Assembly: GCA_004367505.1 (NCBI GenBank)
Contig: SFCB01000150.1
Coordinates: forward strand, 1 to 64,000
Direction of reading: 5' to 3'
DNA: 64,000 nt
From: Chloroflexi bacterium OHK40
Lineage (GTDB): Bacteria > Chloroflexota > Chloroflexia > Chloroflexales > Chloroflexaceae
The position numbers were made by a program, and so were the translations under genes. Below, in pieces: positions 28,736 through 38,577 of this stretch; the stretch's first letter is position 1; every line of letters starts with the position of its first letter. Under the pieces are notes generated by a model. The model did no database searches and was not told the origin of the DNA. It saw only the letters and a list, made by a program, of their open reading frames with translations.

Positions 28736-29030
28736 AGAAGTAGAGCACCGGAAGCAGGCGGTGTTCTGACGTAAGGCAAGGGTCCAGGGAACTGGGGACA
28801 GGGGACAGGACCACGGCAGCAGCAAGCCCTGGATGCGCCCAAACGGTCAAGCGGCCCGAAACCTTGCCTAACCATTCGGAGTGCCCCTGGAAGGGTGAGC
28901 AGCTCGCTCACAATGGCTCGGATGCGGGCGAGCCGCCCGCGCTCCCAGGCGGATGTGTTACCCACCGCTGAACACGTACGTTCTGACGCGCGCTTGCCCT
29001 CCGCAGATGGATTAACCGCTTCGAGGCATG
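28736..29030 (+). repeat. Intergenic region with two copies of the GTTCTGACG repeat
   Basis: Copy D (about 28736-28785) contains GAGCACCGGAAGC and GTGTTCTGACG. Copy C (about 28975-29030) contains ACGTTCTGACGCGCGC and CTCCGCAGATGG. Between them lies GGGGACAGGGGACAGG, similar to 12493-12510. No gene is seen in 28673-29100. Confidence 0.5.
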
Positions 29031-29100
29031 CCCTCAGGCAGCTCCACCACGGCGCTCCGATCCTCCCAACCGTAACGAACGACAGGTTTCCGGCGAGCCC

Positions 29101-30981
29101 ATGAGCACCCCCACGGCTCCCTCAGCCGAGACACTCGCGACAGCCTGGTTGGCCTTGCTGGCGCAGACATCCGAGATCGTGCTGCTGGCCGATGGGCGTG
29201 GGCGGCTTATGGCCGCAAGCCGACCAGCACACCAACTGCTCGGGCTCACGGCGAGCTCGGTGGGCCAGGCATTGCGGCCGCTCCTGGGCCTACCACCCGG
29301 GGCATCGCTAGAGGGCTCGGTGGTACTGGCCGCTGGCATGGCCGCCACGCTGCGCTGCACGCCTCTGCCCAGCAGAAGGAACAAGCGGGCGCTCTTGATC
29401 ATGCTGGAGCTGGCACACGGGTCGCCGGCCACCGCCTCGGCCATCTACCGCGAGCAGCGACTGCGCGAGGTGACCCTGACGATCACCAGTGCGCTGGAGA
29501 TCGGCCAGATCCTCAACCATGTGGTACGCCTGGCGACTGATCTGCTCGGCGCCACGGCGGGTGCGCTCCCGCTCTACGACCAGGGGCGTGATGTGGTCAT
29601 CCCGGGCTCGGTGTATAACCTGCGCATGCCGCTGACAGGCCGCGAGCAATACCGAGGCACGGGGCTGATCTGGCGCGTCCTTGATGCCGGGCGCCCCATG
29701 ATCATCAATCACTACGACGCGGATCCGGAGGCCCTACCAGACCTGGTGGCCCAGGGTATCCGCAGCATTGCCGCAGCTCCTGTTCGTGCCGGGGGGAGCG
29801 TGCTCGGCATCCTCATTCTCTATGACCAGCGGCCAACGATGCAGTTCACGGCGAGCGATATGGCCCTGCTCGACGCCGTGGCGCGCCAGGCCGGGGTGGC
29901 GATGCAGAATGCCCGGCTCTACGAGACCGCCGTGCGCGAAGGGAACCGGCGCGCACTGCTCTACAAAGCCAGTGTCGAGCTTGGCGCGGTGCTCAACATC
30001 GATCACCTCTACGCGACGATCCACCGGGCCGCCGCGCGCCTGATGCCCTGCGATATCTGCTTGATCGCCCTGCTCGACTCTGCCCGCCAGGAGATCGAGT
30101 ACGTCTACCTTGCCGATGGACCACGGCGCTGGCCCCCTCACCGTCTGCCGCTCAGTCGCGGCCTGCTGGGCTTCGTCGCCCGAACCGGAGTCTCGCTGCG
30201 CCTTGTCCACAACGACAACGAGATCGAGCGCTGGTTCGGTGCGGAGCCGTTCAGCGACACGGAGGAGGAGCCCAGTCCCGGCGCGCTGCTGGCAGTCGCC
30301 CTGAACGTGGGTGAGCGAACGCTTGGCGCGATAACGGTACAGGCTCACGCTCCCGACGCCTACAGCAGCGAGGACCTGGAGGCGCTGGAGATGCTCGCCT
30401 CCACCGCCGCGATCGCGATTCAGAACGCGCAACTGTTTGCGAAGGTACAGGAACTGGCCACCCGCGACGCACTCACGGGAGTGGCCAACCGCCGCCACTT
30501 TTTCGAACTGGCCCGGAGCGAACTGGAGCGCGCGGCCCGCTATGGCCACCCGGTGAGCCTGCTGATGATCGACGCCGACCACTTCAAGGTGATTAACGAC
30601 ACCTACGGCCACCTGGTGGGCGACATAGTGCTCCAGGCGATCGCCGGGCGGTGCCGCAACGCACTGCGCGAGGCCGATATCGTGGCACGCTATGGCGGCG
30701 AGGAGTTCCTGGCGCTCTTGCCAGAGACCTCCGGCGAGCAGGCCGTGCAGGTGGCTGAGCGGCTACGCGATACCGTGGCACGCGAGCCAGTACTGAGCGC
30801 CGCAGGCCCGATCAGGGTGAGCGTGAGCATCGGGATCGCCAGCTACGAGCGCGGCGCCGTCGGCCAGATCGACCAACTGTTGGACTATGTGGACCAGGCG
30901 CTTTACCAGGCCAAGAGCACCGGGCGTAACCAGGTGCGCGCCTACGGGCCGACCGACACGGTTTCGATGCCGGAACCCTAG
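29101..30981 (+). CDS. Diguanylate cyclase with PAS and two GAF domains
   Basis: A 626-residue soluble signalling protein that makes cyclic di-GMP. A PAS-like domain (about 10-100) is followed by two GAF domains (about 120-275 and 295-445) and a GGDEF domain (455-620). The active motif is GGEEF (residues 532-536). The inhibitory I-site RxxD (Arg523-Asp526) sits exactly five residues before it, so product feedback inhibition is expected. No EAL domain or transmembrane helix is present, so the signals are probably cytoplasmic small molecules or redox state. It appears monocistronic. Confidence 0.94.
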   Translation: MSTPTAPSAETLATAWLALLAQTSEIVLLADGRGRLMAASRPAHQLLGLTASSVGQALRPLLGLPPGASLEGSVVLAAGMAATLRCTPLPSRRNKRALLIMLELAHGSPATASAIYREQRLREVTLTITSALEIGQILNHVVRLATDLLGATAGALPLYDQGRDVVIPGSVYNLRMPLTGREQYRGTGLIWRVLDAGRPMIINHYDADPEALPDLVAQGIRSIAAAPVRAGGSVLGILILYDQRPTMQFTASDMALLDAVARQAGVAMQNARLYETAVREGNRRALLYKASVELGAVLNIDHLYATIHRAAARLMPCDICLIALLDSARQEIEYVYLADGPRRWPPHRLPLSRGLLGFVARTGVSLRLVHNDNEIERWFGAEPFSDTEEEPSPGALLAVALNVGERTLGAITVQAHAPDAYSSEDLEALEMLASTAAIAIQNAQLFAKVQELATRDALTGVANRRHFFELARSELERAARYGHPVSLLMIDADHFKVINDTYGHLVGDIVLQAIAGRCRNALREADIVARYGGEEFLALLPETSGEQAVQVAERLRDTVAREPVLSAAGPIRVSVSIGIASYERGAVGQIDQLLDYVDQALYQAKSTGRNQVRAYGPTDTVSMPEP

Positions 30982-31221
30982 CGAGTCACCACGGTGATGT
31001 CGCTGGATCGCGATCTCGCTGCGACGCGCCGGTGGGACGTCTTGACCCCGCGCGATCAGGGGCAGGTCGCTTGTCGTCCACGCCGGATGGTTGTTTCCCG
31101 ATGCGGCCGGGGAGCGCAGGCATACCGACCCGGCTAGATGCAGGTGAGACGCCCGCGCTCCCGGCAACCGGCAAGGGTCTTCCGGACGGCTGCACTAGCC
31201 GCCTTGCCGGAGCCGGGCGCG

Positions 31222-32847
31222 TCAGACGGCCCCGCGTTCGCGCAGCGTGCGCTCGATCTGGCTGAGGTGCAGGCCGTGAGCGACGGCGATGTCGGCGGCG
31301 TAGCTGCGCCCGTCGGGCAGGCCACGGGTGATGCGGTAGGTGCGTGCCGCACCATCCCCCGCTGAATGATCGGATGCGGCGATTGCGCCAGCGACAAGCG
31401 CGTCGATCCGGCTCGTGCCGATCACCGCCTCGTTCAAGGCCTCGCCCTCGTGGGCCAGCTCGTGGAGGTGAGTGACCAGCACAGCGCGGGCGCCGAGCAT
31501 CCGCAGGCCGCAGAGCACATCGCGGGCGATGGCGAGAGCCTCGTGGGGGCTGGTACTGCCCAGAGGCTCGTTGAGCAGCACAAGGCTCATGGCGCTGGCC
31601 TGCCGAAAGATGGCGGCCAGGTGCGCGGCTTCTTCGTCGAGCCGGCCCATGCCGGTGCGCGCCTGCTCGGCCGCCGGGAAGAGAGTGTAGATCGCGTCGA
31701 CTGGACTGATCTCAGCCGCCTCGGCCGGGAGCAGCAGGCCGGCCTGGGCGAGCACGTGGGCCAGGCCCACCGCCCGGGTGTAGGTGGTCTTGCCGCCCCG
31801 GTTCGGGCCGGTGAGCACAAAGATGCGCCCGGTGTCGTCGAAGACGGCATCGTTCGCCACGGGAGCAGCCGGCGCCGGCTCACCCCGCAAACGCAGTGCG
31901 AGCTCCAGGTTGTAGAGCCCGCGAGCCCGCAGCAGCCGCGCGGCGGGCGGCGCGAGGCGGGGCCGGCAGAGCGGCAGGCCCTCGGCACGCAGCGCGGCGA
32001 CGAGCCTGGCGGCCCCGAGGAAGAAGGCCAGCTCATCCTCCAGGGTAGCCAGAGCAGCGCCTCCCACGCGGGCGTAGCGAGTGAGGGCCTCGGCCACCGG
32101 CGCGGTAACCTCCTCAAGCAGTTGGCTGAGGTCGAGGAAGAGCTGGCGGTCGGGGCCGAAGGCCTGGCGCTCCCCAGCCTGGCGGAGCGGCGTGAGCCCG
32201 CTCTGACGCTCGCGGTCGGGGCCGAGCAGCCGGCCGAGGAGTGTGCGCGGGCCGCCGAAGCGCTCCGCGTTGACTGCCAGCAGTGTGGCGCTCTCGGGGC
32301 GAAGCTGAGCGTCGAGATTCACGCCAAGGGTGACGCTGCTCGCACGCTCGAGGCGCTCACGCAGGGCGGGGAGCTCTGCCGCGAGCGCCCGGAACTCGGG
32401 GCTGGCAGTGAGATTTGTGACGGTGGCGGCCAGAGCCAGCCAGCCGGCGGCGCGCAGGCCGGGGGCTGCCTCCGCCAGGGCGGCGCGAAGGGCCTGGAGC
32501 GTTGCCACGTAGACTTCGAGCTCGCCGAGGCGCCCGGCGATCTGGAAGATGCCGGCCTCACCGGCCCAGCGGCTGGTTCCCGCGAGCGCCGCGACCGCGA
32601 GACCTGGCAGCAACGCCTCCAGACGCCCGGCCAGCTCCGGCAGGCGGAGCAGATCGTCGAGCACATCCTGGCGGTAGGCGATCGTTTCGATGTCGGCACA
32701 GAGCGCGGTAAGCACCGCCCGCGTCGCGCCGACGTAGCGTGAACTGAGCGCCAGGGCGCGCACCAGGGGTTCGAGCGCCAGGTCGTCGGGCCAGGTGCCC
32801 CCACCAGGAGCGGGAGCGGCCCCCTCGGGCCAGAGCAGGCTGGTCAC
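31222..32847 (-). CDS. MutS-like ATPase lacking mismatch-recognition domain
   Basis: A 541-residue protein. The N-terminal half is helical and resembles the MutS core/lever region; the C-terminal half is a MutS domain V ATPase. Walker A reads GPNRGGKTT. The Walker B region is VLLNEPLGSTS where canonical MutS has LLDExGxGT, so the Asp is replaced by Asn, as in a divergent group of MutS relatives. LVTHLHEL is conserved. The mismatch-binding domain with Phe-x-Glu is missing, so a role in classical mismatch repair is unlikely. The GTG start follows GGAGG; a longer frame starts about 50 bp upstream. It lies between unrelated genes. Confidence 0.85.
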   Translation of the reverse strand: MTSLLWPEGAAPAPGGGTWPDDLALEPLVRALALSSRYVGATRAVLTALCADIETIAYRQDVLDDLLRLPELAGRLEALLPGLAVAALAGTSRWAGEAGIFQIAGRLGELEVYVATLQALRAALAEAAPGLRAAGWLALAATVTNLTASPEFRALAAELPALRERLERASSVTLGVNLDAQLRPESATLLAVNAERFGGPRTLLGRLLGPDRERQSGLTPLRQAGERQAFGPDRQLFLDLSQLLEEVTAPVAEALTRYARVGGAALATLEDELAFFLGAARLVAALRAEGLPLCRPRLAPPAARLLRARGLYNLELALRLRGEPAPAAPVANDAVFDDTGRIFVLTGPNRGGKTTYTRAVGLAHVLAQAGLLLPAEAAEISPVDAIYTLFPAAEQARTGMGRLDEEAAHLAAIFRQASAMSLVLLNEPLGSTSPHEALAIARDVLCGLRMLGARAVLVTHLHELAHEGEALNEAVIGTSRIDALVAGAIAASDHSAGDGAARTYRITRGLPDGRSYAADIAVAHGLHLSQIERTLRERGAV

Positions 32848-33070
32848 AGCGCCTCCACGAACCGGGCAGCCGGCCGGCGTGCCGGCGCACAGTGTCATGG
32901 TAGCACGGGACGCCGTAGGACGCCGGGCAGCATGGGCGAGCGATGGATACGGCGGCACATGCTGCCTGTGCGGTAGCAGCGCTCCATGGAGTCACAAGCA
33001 TCCTTCAGTCGCATGCCCAGGGAGGCAGCATGAGGTAGCTATGAGGTACCGAGAGCAAAACGGAGTTCCA

Positions 33071-33165
33071 TGGAGCGCACGAACCAGGAACCGAGAAGCG
33101 CACACGGATGGCGTTCTGAGGCGCTTCAGCTCTTCTCAGACGGCTCAACCGTTTCGGGACATGTG
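33071..33165 (+). repeat. Dispersed repeat (GTTCTGACGCGC family), copy B
   Basis: It contains GAACCAGGAACCGAGAAGCGCAC, GCGTTCTGAGGCGC and CAGACGGCTCAACCG, in the same order as copy A at 16042-16135. No gene is seen in 32848-33277. Confidence 0.55.
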
Positions 33166-33277
33166 CTAGCCGCCGGTAGCGTATGCTCGCGGCCCACCGT
33201 CACGCACCCTGAGGAGGCCGAAGGCCATAGCGAAAGGTGCTGAACCTCGCGACCATGGGTGAGAGGCTAGCGGCGCG

Positions 33278-34807
33278 CTAGCGCCGGCCCGCAGCGCGGA
33301 TCAGATCTGCGGCACGCTCAGCAATCATGATCGTTGCTGCGTTGGTGTTGCCCGTTGGGATCGTTGGCATCACCGAGGCATCGACCACCCGCAACCCAAC
33401 CAGGCCATGCACTTGCAGCTCCGGGTCGACCACCGCCAGCCGGTCGCGACCCATCCGGCACGTACCAACGGGATGCCACAGACACTCACAGGCTGCCCGG
33501 ATATAGGCGCGGATGGCCTCATCGCTCTCGATCTCAGGGCCGGGGGCAAGTTCGGCGCCACGGTAGGGGTCGAAAGGGGCCTGGGCGGCGATCAGGCGCC
33601 CCAGGCGCACGCCGGCTACCAGAGCGGCCACATCACGCTCGGACTGGAGATAATTCGCCTGAAAGGCCGCTGGTGCGGCTGGATCGGCCGAGGTGAGCCG
33701 CACCGAGCCACGGCTCTGGGGGCGTGCCAGCATCATCACCATACTGAATCCCGGCTCGTCGCGCATGAAGGCCTGGCTGAGAAACAGGACGGGCCCGAAA
33801 TGGAGCTGCAGATCGGGCCGGTTGTCGCCGCCTGGCACACCACTATGGGCGAAGAGCCCCGCCTCGCCGATGTTGCTGCGCGGGTCGAGCGGGGGTGCGT
33901 GGATGCTCTGGTAGCCTACCGCGATCTGAGGATGATCCTGAAGATTCTCGCCGACACCGGGGAGATCCACCGCGACCGTCACTCCGTGGGCCTGCAATTG
34001 GGACGCTGGCCCAACGCCCGAGAGCATCAGCAGCCGAGGGGAGTCGAGGGCGCCAGCGCTCAAGATCACCTCACAGGCGGCCCGAGCCTGCTGCGTGACT
34101 CCCTCAGCGCGGTACTCGACGCCCACGGCTCGCCCACCATCCAGCAGCACACGGGTCACAAGCGCACCGGTAGCAACGGTGAGGTTGGGCCGGCCCATAG
34201 CGCGGCGCAAGAAGGTGACAGCAGTACTCTGGCGGGTGCCATTGCGTGTTGTGGTCTGGAAGAGGCCGGCTCCCTCCTGATGTTCGCCGTTGAAATCGTC
34301 GTTGCGGGCATGGCCGAGCGCCGCAGCGGCCTCGACGAAAGCCAGCGAAAGCGGGCTTGGCGCCACCTGATCGCTCACGGGGAGCTGGCCGCCCACCCCG
34401 TGGTAGCTCGACGATCCACGCTGCTGATCCTCCGAGCGCGTGAAGTAGGGCAGGACCTCGGTGTAGCTCCAGCCCGTGTTGCCAAGGGCAGCCCACTCAT
34501 CGAAATCGTGGCGGCTCCCCCTGATGTAGATCATCCCGTTGATCGAGCTGGTACCGCCAAGGACCCGCCCCCGTGGCCAGCGGATGCGGCGCCCGTTGAG
34601 CATCGGCTCCGGCTGAGTCTCGTAACCCCAATCTACCTCGGAGCCGAAGAGGGTCGGCCAGGCAGCGGGAACGTGGATCTCCGGCCGGGTATCTGCTCCA
34701 CCGGCCTCCAGCAGGAGCACCGTGCGGTCGCCGTCCTCGCTCAACCGGCTCGCCAGGACACACCCGGCCGAGCCGGCGCCGATCACGATGTAATCGTAGC
34801 CTGTCAT
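33278..34807 (-). CDS. GMC-family FAD-dependent oxidoreductase (choline dehydrogenase-like)
   Basis: A 509-residue flavoenzyme that oxidises an alcohol. The FAD-binding GAGSAGCVLASRL lies at residues 8-20, GGTSSINGMIYIRG is the first GMC signature, and the second region SAGALDSPRLLMLSG follows. The catalytic His lies in LWHPVGTCRMG, and the C-terminal PTGNTNAATIMIAERAADLI is typical. The start ATG follows GGAGG. It has no signal peptide. Choline, polyethylene glycol or other primary alcohols are all possible substrates; no neighbour narrows this down. Confidence 0.93.
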   Translation of the reverse strand: MTGYDYIVIGAGSAGCVLASRLSEDGDRTVLLLEAGGADTRPEIHVPAAWPTLFGSEVDWGYETQPEPMLNGRRIRWPRGRVLGGTSSINGMIYIRGSRHDFDEWAALGNTGWSYTEVLPYFTRSEDQQRGSSSYHGVGGQLPVSDQVAPSPLSLAFVEAAAALGHARNDDFNGEHQEGAGLFQTTTRNGTRQSTAVTFLRRAMGRPNLTVATGALVTRVLLDGGRAVGVEYRAEGVTQQARAACEVILSAGALDSPRLLMLSGVGPASQLQAHGVTVAVDLPGVGENLQDHPQIAVGYQSIHAPPLDPRSNIGEAGLFAHSGVPGGDNRPDLQLHFGPVLFLSQAFMRDEPGFSMVMMLARPQSRGSVRLTSADPAAPAAFQANYLQSERDVAALVAGVRLGRLIAAQAPFDPYRGAELAPGPEIESDEAIRAYIRAACECLWHPVGTCRMGRDRLAVVDPELQVHGLVGLRVVDASVMPTIPTGNTNAATIMIAERAADLIRAAGRR

Positions 34808-34978
34808 GCGCTTCCTCCCCGTGTCGTATGGCGGTTCACAGGCCACTGCGGGGAGTGGGGGCGATCGGATGTACACCGCCCGCCAGCGCGTTCGCTCTCG
34901 CCCTCCAGGTAAGGGCGGACAGAACTGGCGGACTGAAAAGGAATGCTCCGCGTTGGGGCCCGCTGCAGGCGCTCACCT

Positions 34979-35091
34979 CCGCCTTCGCGGGGGCAGGCCC
35001 CTGACCTTTTTCCCGCGTGCAGGAGAGGGGGGCACAGCCCGTCAGGCTGCGGTACATCGCTACGCGAATGTGGGTGCTGTCCGCCCTTAAA
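34979..35091 (-). repeat. Inverted copy of the hairpin repeat with shared 18-mer
   Basis: The stretch 34979-34998 is the reverse complement of GCCTGCCCCCGCGAAGGCGG from the array at 12.8-13.0 kb. The 18-mer GTGCTGTCCGCCCTTAAA at 35074-35091 is identical to 13078-13095. The gap 34808-35140 shows no gene. Confidence 0.7.
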
Positions 35092-35140
35092 CGCTCCAGG
35101 GTGGGGCGGAGGCGTGGGGTTGGGCAGTTGCGGTTGGCAC

Positions 35141-37714
35141 TCAGGGGATGGCTGAGCGGGGTAGGCGCAGGGAGGGGATCTGGGCGAGCGGGTTCGAGCC
35201 ACCTACCTCCCAGGCCAGGGTGAAGTCGCGGGAGCCAAGGGCCGCGCGCACCCCTTCGGCGAGTGCCTCGACGGCTGCCCGGTCGATGGCACGCACGGGG
35301 GCGGCGGCGCGCTCGCGGAGGGCGGCGGCGGCACCCAGTTGCCGGGCTGCGCCAGGGCCATCGCCGGCGGCGAATGTGGTAGCCGCCATGGCTTCCAGGC
35401 ACTCGGCCAGGCCACGGCGATCGCCGAGAGCATGCCTGAGGGCGGCGCTCTCGATGAGCGCGGCAGCGGCCTCACCCACTGCCCGAGCCGCCAGACGGGT
35501 GCGGCCCAGGTGATACAGGGTGAGGGCAATCCCACGGCGGTAGCCAGTCTCGCGGTAGCGGGCCAGGCTCTGCTCCAGGAGCACGACGGCCCCGACTACA
35601 TCGCCCTGGTAGGCCGCCACGATACCGCGCAGATCGCTCAGCGAGTTGGCAACCTCCGGCTCATAGTCGAGCCGGGCACAGCAATCGAGGCCGTAGGCGA
35701 TCGCCGTGCTGGCCCGGGCGAAGTCGCCGTCGTAGAGGTAGGTGTAGGCCAGGTGATGCAGCACGCGGGCGGCGGCCTGGAAGTCGCCGAGCTCCAGGCA
35801 GAGCGCGAGGCTCCGGTCGAGCTGCACCCGGCCCGCGGCAAGGTCGCCCTGCTGCCAGAGGGCTCCGCCGAGCAAGCGCAGCGACCAGGCCAGGACGTGT
35901 CGATCGGCGAGTTGCTCGCTGAGGGCCACGGCAGCCTCACAGCTCGCGCGGGCGCTGGCGTAGTCGCCTTGAACCTGGGCGAGCATGCCGGCCCAGGCGA
36001 GGGCGCTGGCCCGGAGCGCCGAGCGCTCATCAGGGCAACGGGCCACGGCGGCCCCGATCCAGCGGCGGCCTTCATCGACGAGGCCGCGCGTCCACCAGTA
36101 CTCGCCGAGTGAGCCCGCCATTAGCTGTCCGAGTGCGGGATCGGCCCCGCTGCCAGGCGTACCGAGCGACCACGCGAGGGCGGCGCGGAGGTTGTCGCAG
36201 TCGGCGTCGAGTCGCCGCAGCCAATCGATCCAGCCCCGCCACTCGGCCCGGCGCAGGTGGGGCTCGGCAGCTGCGGCTAGCTCGGCAAAGTGGCGGGCGT
36301 GACGCTCGCAGGCCGTAGGTTGTTCGCCGCTCGCCGCGAGACGCTCGAGGGCATACTCACGAACGATCTGAAGCATGCTGAAGCGGGGCTCACCACCGGG
36401 CCCGGGGTCGGGCTGAATCATGCTCTTATCAACGAGTGAAGTCAGCACATCGATCACCGGCGCGTGATGGGCGGCCTCGGCTGTCTGGCCGCCGGCGATG
36501 GCCTCGGCGGCCTCAACGCTCCAGCTCCCCGCACAGACCGCAACCTGGCGCAATAGCCACTGCTCTGCGCCAGAGAGCAGACTGTAGCTCCAGTCCAGGG
36601 TGGCGCGCATAGCTTGGTGTCGCGGCGGGAGATCCTGGGGGCCGCCAGTAAGCAGGCCCAGGCGGTGCTCGAGACGAGCCAGGAGGGCCTGAGGTGTAAA
36701 GAGACGGGCCCGGGCCGCGGCAAGCTCGATCGCTAGCGGCAACCCGTCGAGGCGGCGGCAGATCTCCGCAATGGCAACGGCGTGCTCCGCATGCAGGCCG
36801 AACCCGGGCTGGGCCATCTGAACCCGCCCGACGAAGAGTTGCACCGCCGGCGCCGCGCCGATGTGCGCCAGATCCGGCTCCGCTGCGGGGTCGGGGAGGC
36901 CCAGGGGGGGTACTGCATACTCCCACTCACCCGAGAGACGCAGGAGCGCCCGGCTGGTGCAGAGCAGCGTAAGCCGTGGAGCAGTGTTGAGGAGCTCGAC
37001 GATCGGCACCGCCACGTCGGTGATCTGCTCACAATTGTCGAGCACGATCAGCAGCTCGCGATCGCGAAGGTAGGCGAGCAGGTGCTCACGGAGCGGCTGG
37101 CCCCCGCCCTCGTCGAGCGCGAGGGCCTTGGCGATCATCGGCACGAGTAGCGAACCATCGCTGATCGGCGCCAGAGCGACAAAGCGCACCCCATCAGCGA
37201 AGCGACGCTGCACAGCGGCGGCGGCGGCAATTGCCAGGCGGGTCTTCCCGATCCCGCCCGGCCCGCTCAGCGTGAGCAAGCGCACGTCGGCGCGCCCAAG
37301 CAGCGCGGCTACCTCGCGCACCGCACGCTCGCGGCCGATGAGCGGGGTCAACTGCACTGGCAAGCCGCCTGCGATGCCTGGTGAGCGAACCGATGCCGGG
37401 GGCTCAGTCAGGGGCCAGCGGGCGAGCAGAGCCAGATCGCCGGGCTCAGACAGACTTGCAGCGAGGGTAGCACGTGGCGTATGGCCAGCGGCCCGCAATA
37501 GCCGATCCGCGTCATCGCCGTCCAGGTCGAGCGCAGCGGCGACACGGGCGAGATCCTGCCAGCGGCGGGGCCGTTCCACGCGCCCCTCCAGCCAGTTTAC
37601 GATCGTCATCCTGGGTACGCCGCTGCGCCGTGCCAGCAGGCCGGGGGTCCAGGGATAGTCGGCGTCCCGGATGAGCCTGGTGAGGAGCTCGGCAAGGCGG
37701 AGCTGGGCCGACAT
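35141..37714 (-). CDS. STAND (NB-ARC/AfsR-like) ATPase regulator with TPR repeats
   Basis: An 857-residue signal-transduction ATPase. The N-terminus (about 15-75) is a Cro/XRE-type helix-turn-helix: LLARRSGVPRMTIVNWLEGRVERPRRWQDLARVAAALDL without frame breaks. The NB-ARC domain (about 125-400) has Walker A GPGGIGKT and Walker B LLIVLDNCEQ, plus GLPLAIELAAAR. TPR-like helical repeats fill the last 400 residues. Such proteins sense a ligand with the TPR part, oligomerise and change transcription. It is divergent from an ECF sigma factor with 151 bp between them, which could be its target. The start has only a weak ribosome binding site. Confidence 0.9.
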   Translation of the reverse strand: MSAQLRLAELLTRLIRDADYPWTPGLLARRSGVPRMTIVNWLEGRVERPRRWQDLARVAAALDLDGDDADRLLRAAGHTPRATLAASLSEPGDLALLARWPLTEPPASVRSPGIAGGLPVQLTPLIGRERAVREVAALLGRADVRLLTLSGPGGIGKTRLAIAAAAAVQRRFADGVRFVALAPISDGSLLVPMIAKALALDEGGGQPLREHLLAYLRDRELLIVLDNCEQITDVAVPIVELLNTAPRLTLLCTSRALLRLSGEWEYAVPPLGLPDPAAEPDLAHIGAAPAVQLFVGRVQMAQPGFGLHAEHAVAIAEICRRLDGLPLAIELAAARARLFTPQALLARLEHRLGLLTGGPQDLPPRHQAMRATLDWSYSLLSGAEQWLLRQVAVCAGSWSVEAAEAIAGGQTAEAAHHAPVIDVLTSLVDKSMIQPDPGPGGEPRFSMLQIVREYALERLAASGEQPTACERHARHFAELAAAAEPHLRRAEWRGWIDWLRRLDADCDNLRAALAWSLGTPGSGADPALGQLMAGSLGEYWWTRGLVDEGRRWIGAAVARCPDERSALRASALAWAGMLAQVQGDYASARASCEAAVALSEQLADRHVLAWSLRLLGGALWQQGDLAAGRVQLDRSLALCLELGDFQAAARVLHHLAYTYLYDGDFARASTAIAYGLDCCARLDYEPEVANSLSDLRGIVAAYQGDVVGAVVLLEQSLARYRETGYRRGIALTLYHLGRTRLAARAVGEAAAALIESAALRHALGDRRGLAECLEAMAATTFAAGDGPGAARQLGAAAALRERAAAPVRAIDRAAVEALAEGVRAALGSRDFTLAWEVGGSNPLAQIPSLRLPRSAIP

Positions 37715-37865
37715 AGATCGCTCTCACGAACTGGTACGTGATTGGGCAGCTACTGGTACACCGCACCAGCAGATCTGAAGCGACTGGTCCCGTAGGCTCA
37801 TGCCAGGACGTTGGTTGTCTGTGCCTGCGGTGAAGCCTTTGCATTATAAATCGGGAGAGCCTGCA

Positions 37866-38447
37866 ATGTATAGAGCCAACCAGGCAGCGGGCGGTATCAG
37901 CACCGAGCACGATCAGGCGCTGATGGCGCGTATCCTCGATCGCGACGAAGTGGCCCTCGCCGAACTCTACGACCGCTACCACGGCCTGGTCTTTACGATC
38001 GCCCTGCGGATCACTGGCGATCGGGCGGTAGCCGAGGAGGTGGTACAGGATGTCTTCTTCGCGGTCTGGCGCACGGTGGCGGGCTTCCAGCAGGGCGGTC
38101 GCCCGGCTGCCTGGATCATCGGTATCGCGCGGCACCGGGCGATCGACGCCACGCGGACCCGCACGTTTCGCGCGCGCATGCGCGAGCAGGAGCTGGAGTG
38201 GGTAGAAACAGGAACGGCAGGGCAGCTACCCGACGAGCGGCTGGAACGGGCCGTCCTCAGCGCGCAGGTGCGCTCAGCCCTGGCCAGCCTGGCCCCACCG
38301 CAGCGCGAGGCGCTCGAACTGGCTTACTACGGCGGCCTGAGCCAGGCGGAGATTGCGGGGCGCATGGGCACCCCGATCGGCACAGCCAAGACGCGCCTGC
38401 GGCTGGGGTTGCTCCACCTGCGGCGGGAGCTCGAGCCCCGGTGCTGA
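37866..38447 (+). CDS. ECF sigma factor, SigK/RpoE-like
   Basis: A 193-residue sigma factor. Region 2 (about 25-95) includes LAELYDRYHGLVFTIALRITGDRAVAEEVVQDVFFAVWR and GGRPAAWIIGIARHRAIDATR when read in parts. Region 4 (about 130-185) includes LAPPQREALELAYYGGLSQ and GTPIGTAKTRLRLGL. The ATG (MYRANQ) follows GGGAGAG; an earlier in-frame ATG is possible. TATAAA at 37845-37850 lies upstream without a clear -35. No anti-sigma gene follows, unlike most SigK-type loci, so control may come from the divergent STAND regulator. Confidence 0.9.
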   Translation: MYRANQAAGGISTEHDQALMARILDRDEVALAELYDRYHGLVFTIALRITGDRAVAEEVVQDVFFAVWRTVAGFQQGGRPAAWIIGIARHRAIDATRTRTFRARMREQELEWVETGTAGQLPDERLERAVLSAQVRSALASLAPPQREALELAYYGGLSQAEIAGRMGTPIGTAKTRLRLGLLHLRRELEPRC

Positions 38448-38577
38448 TCCACGGGCGGCTGCCCTATTCCGAATTCACCGGCCAGCCAGACTGATCACAT
38501 AGCAACCCTGATTGGTACGGGTGCGCGCCGTCAGAGTGCGCAGGGGCCTGCCTCCACAGGTTTGGGGACGCCGATGA

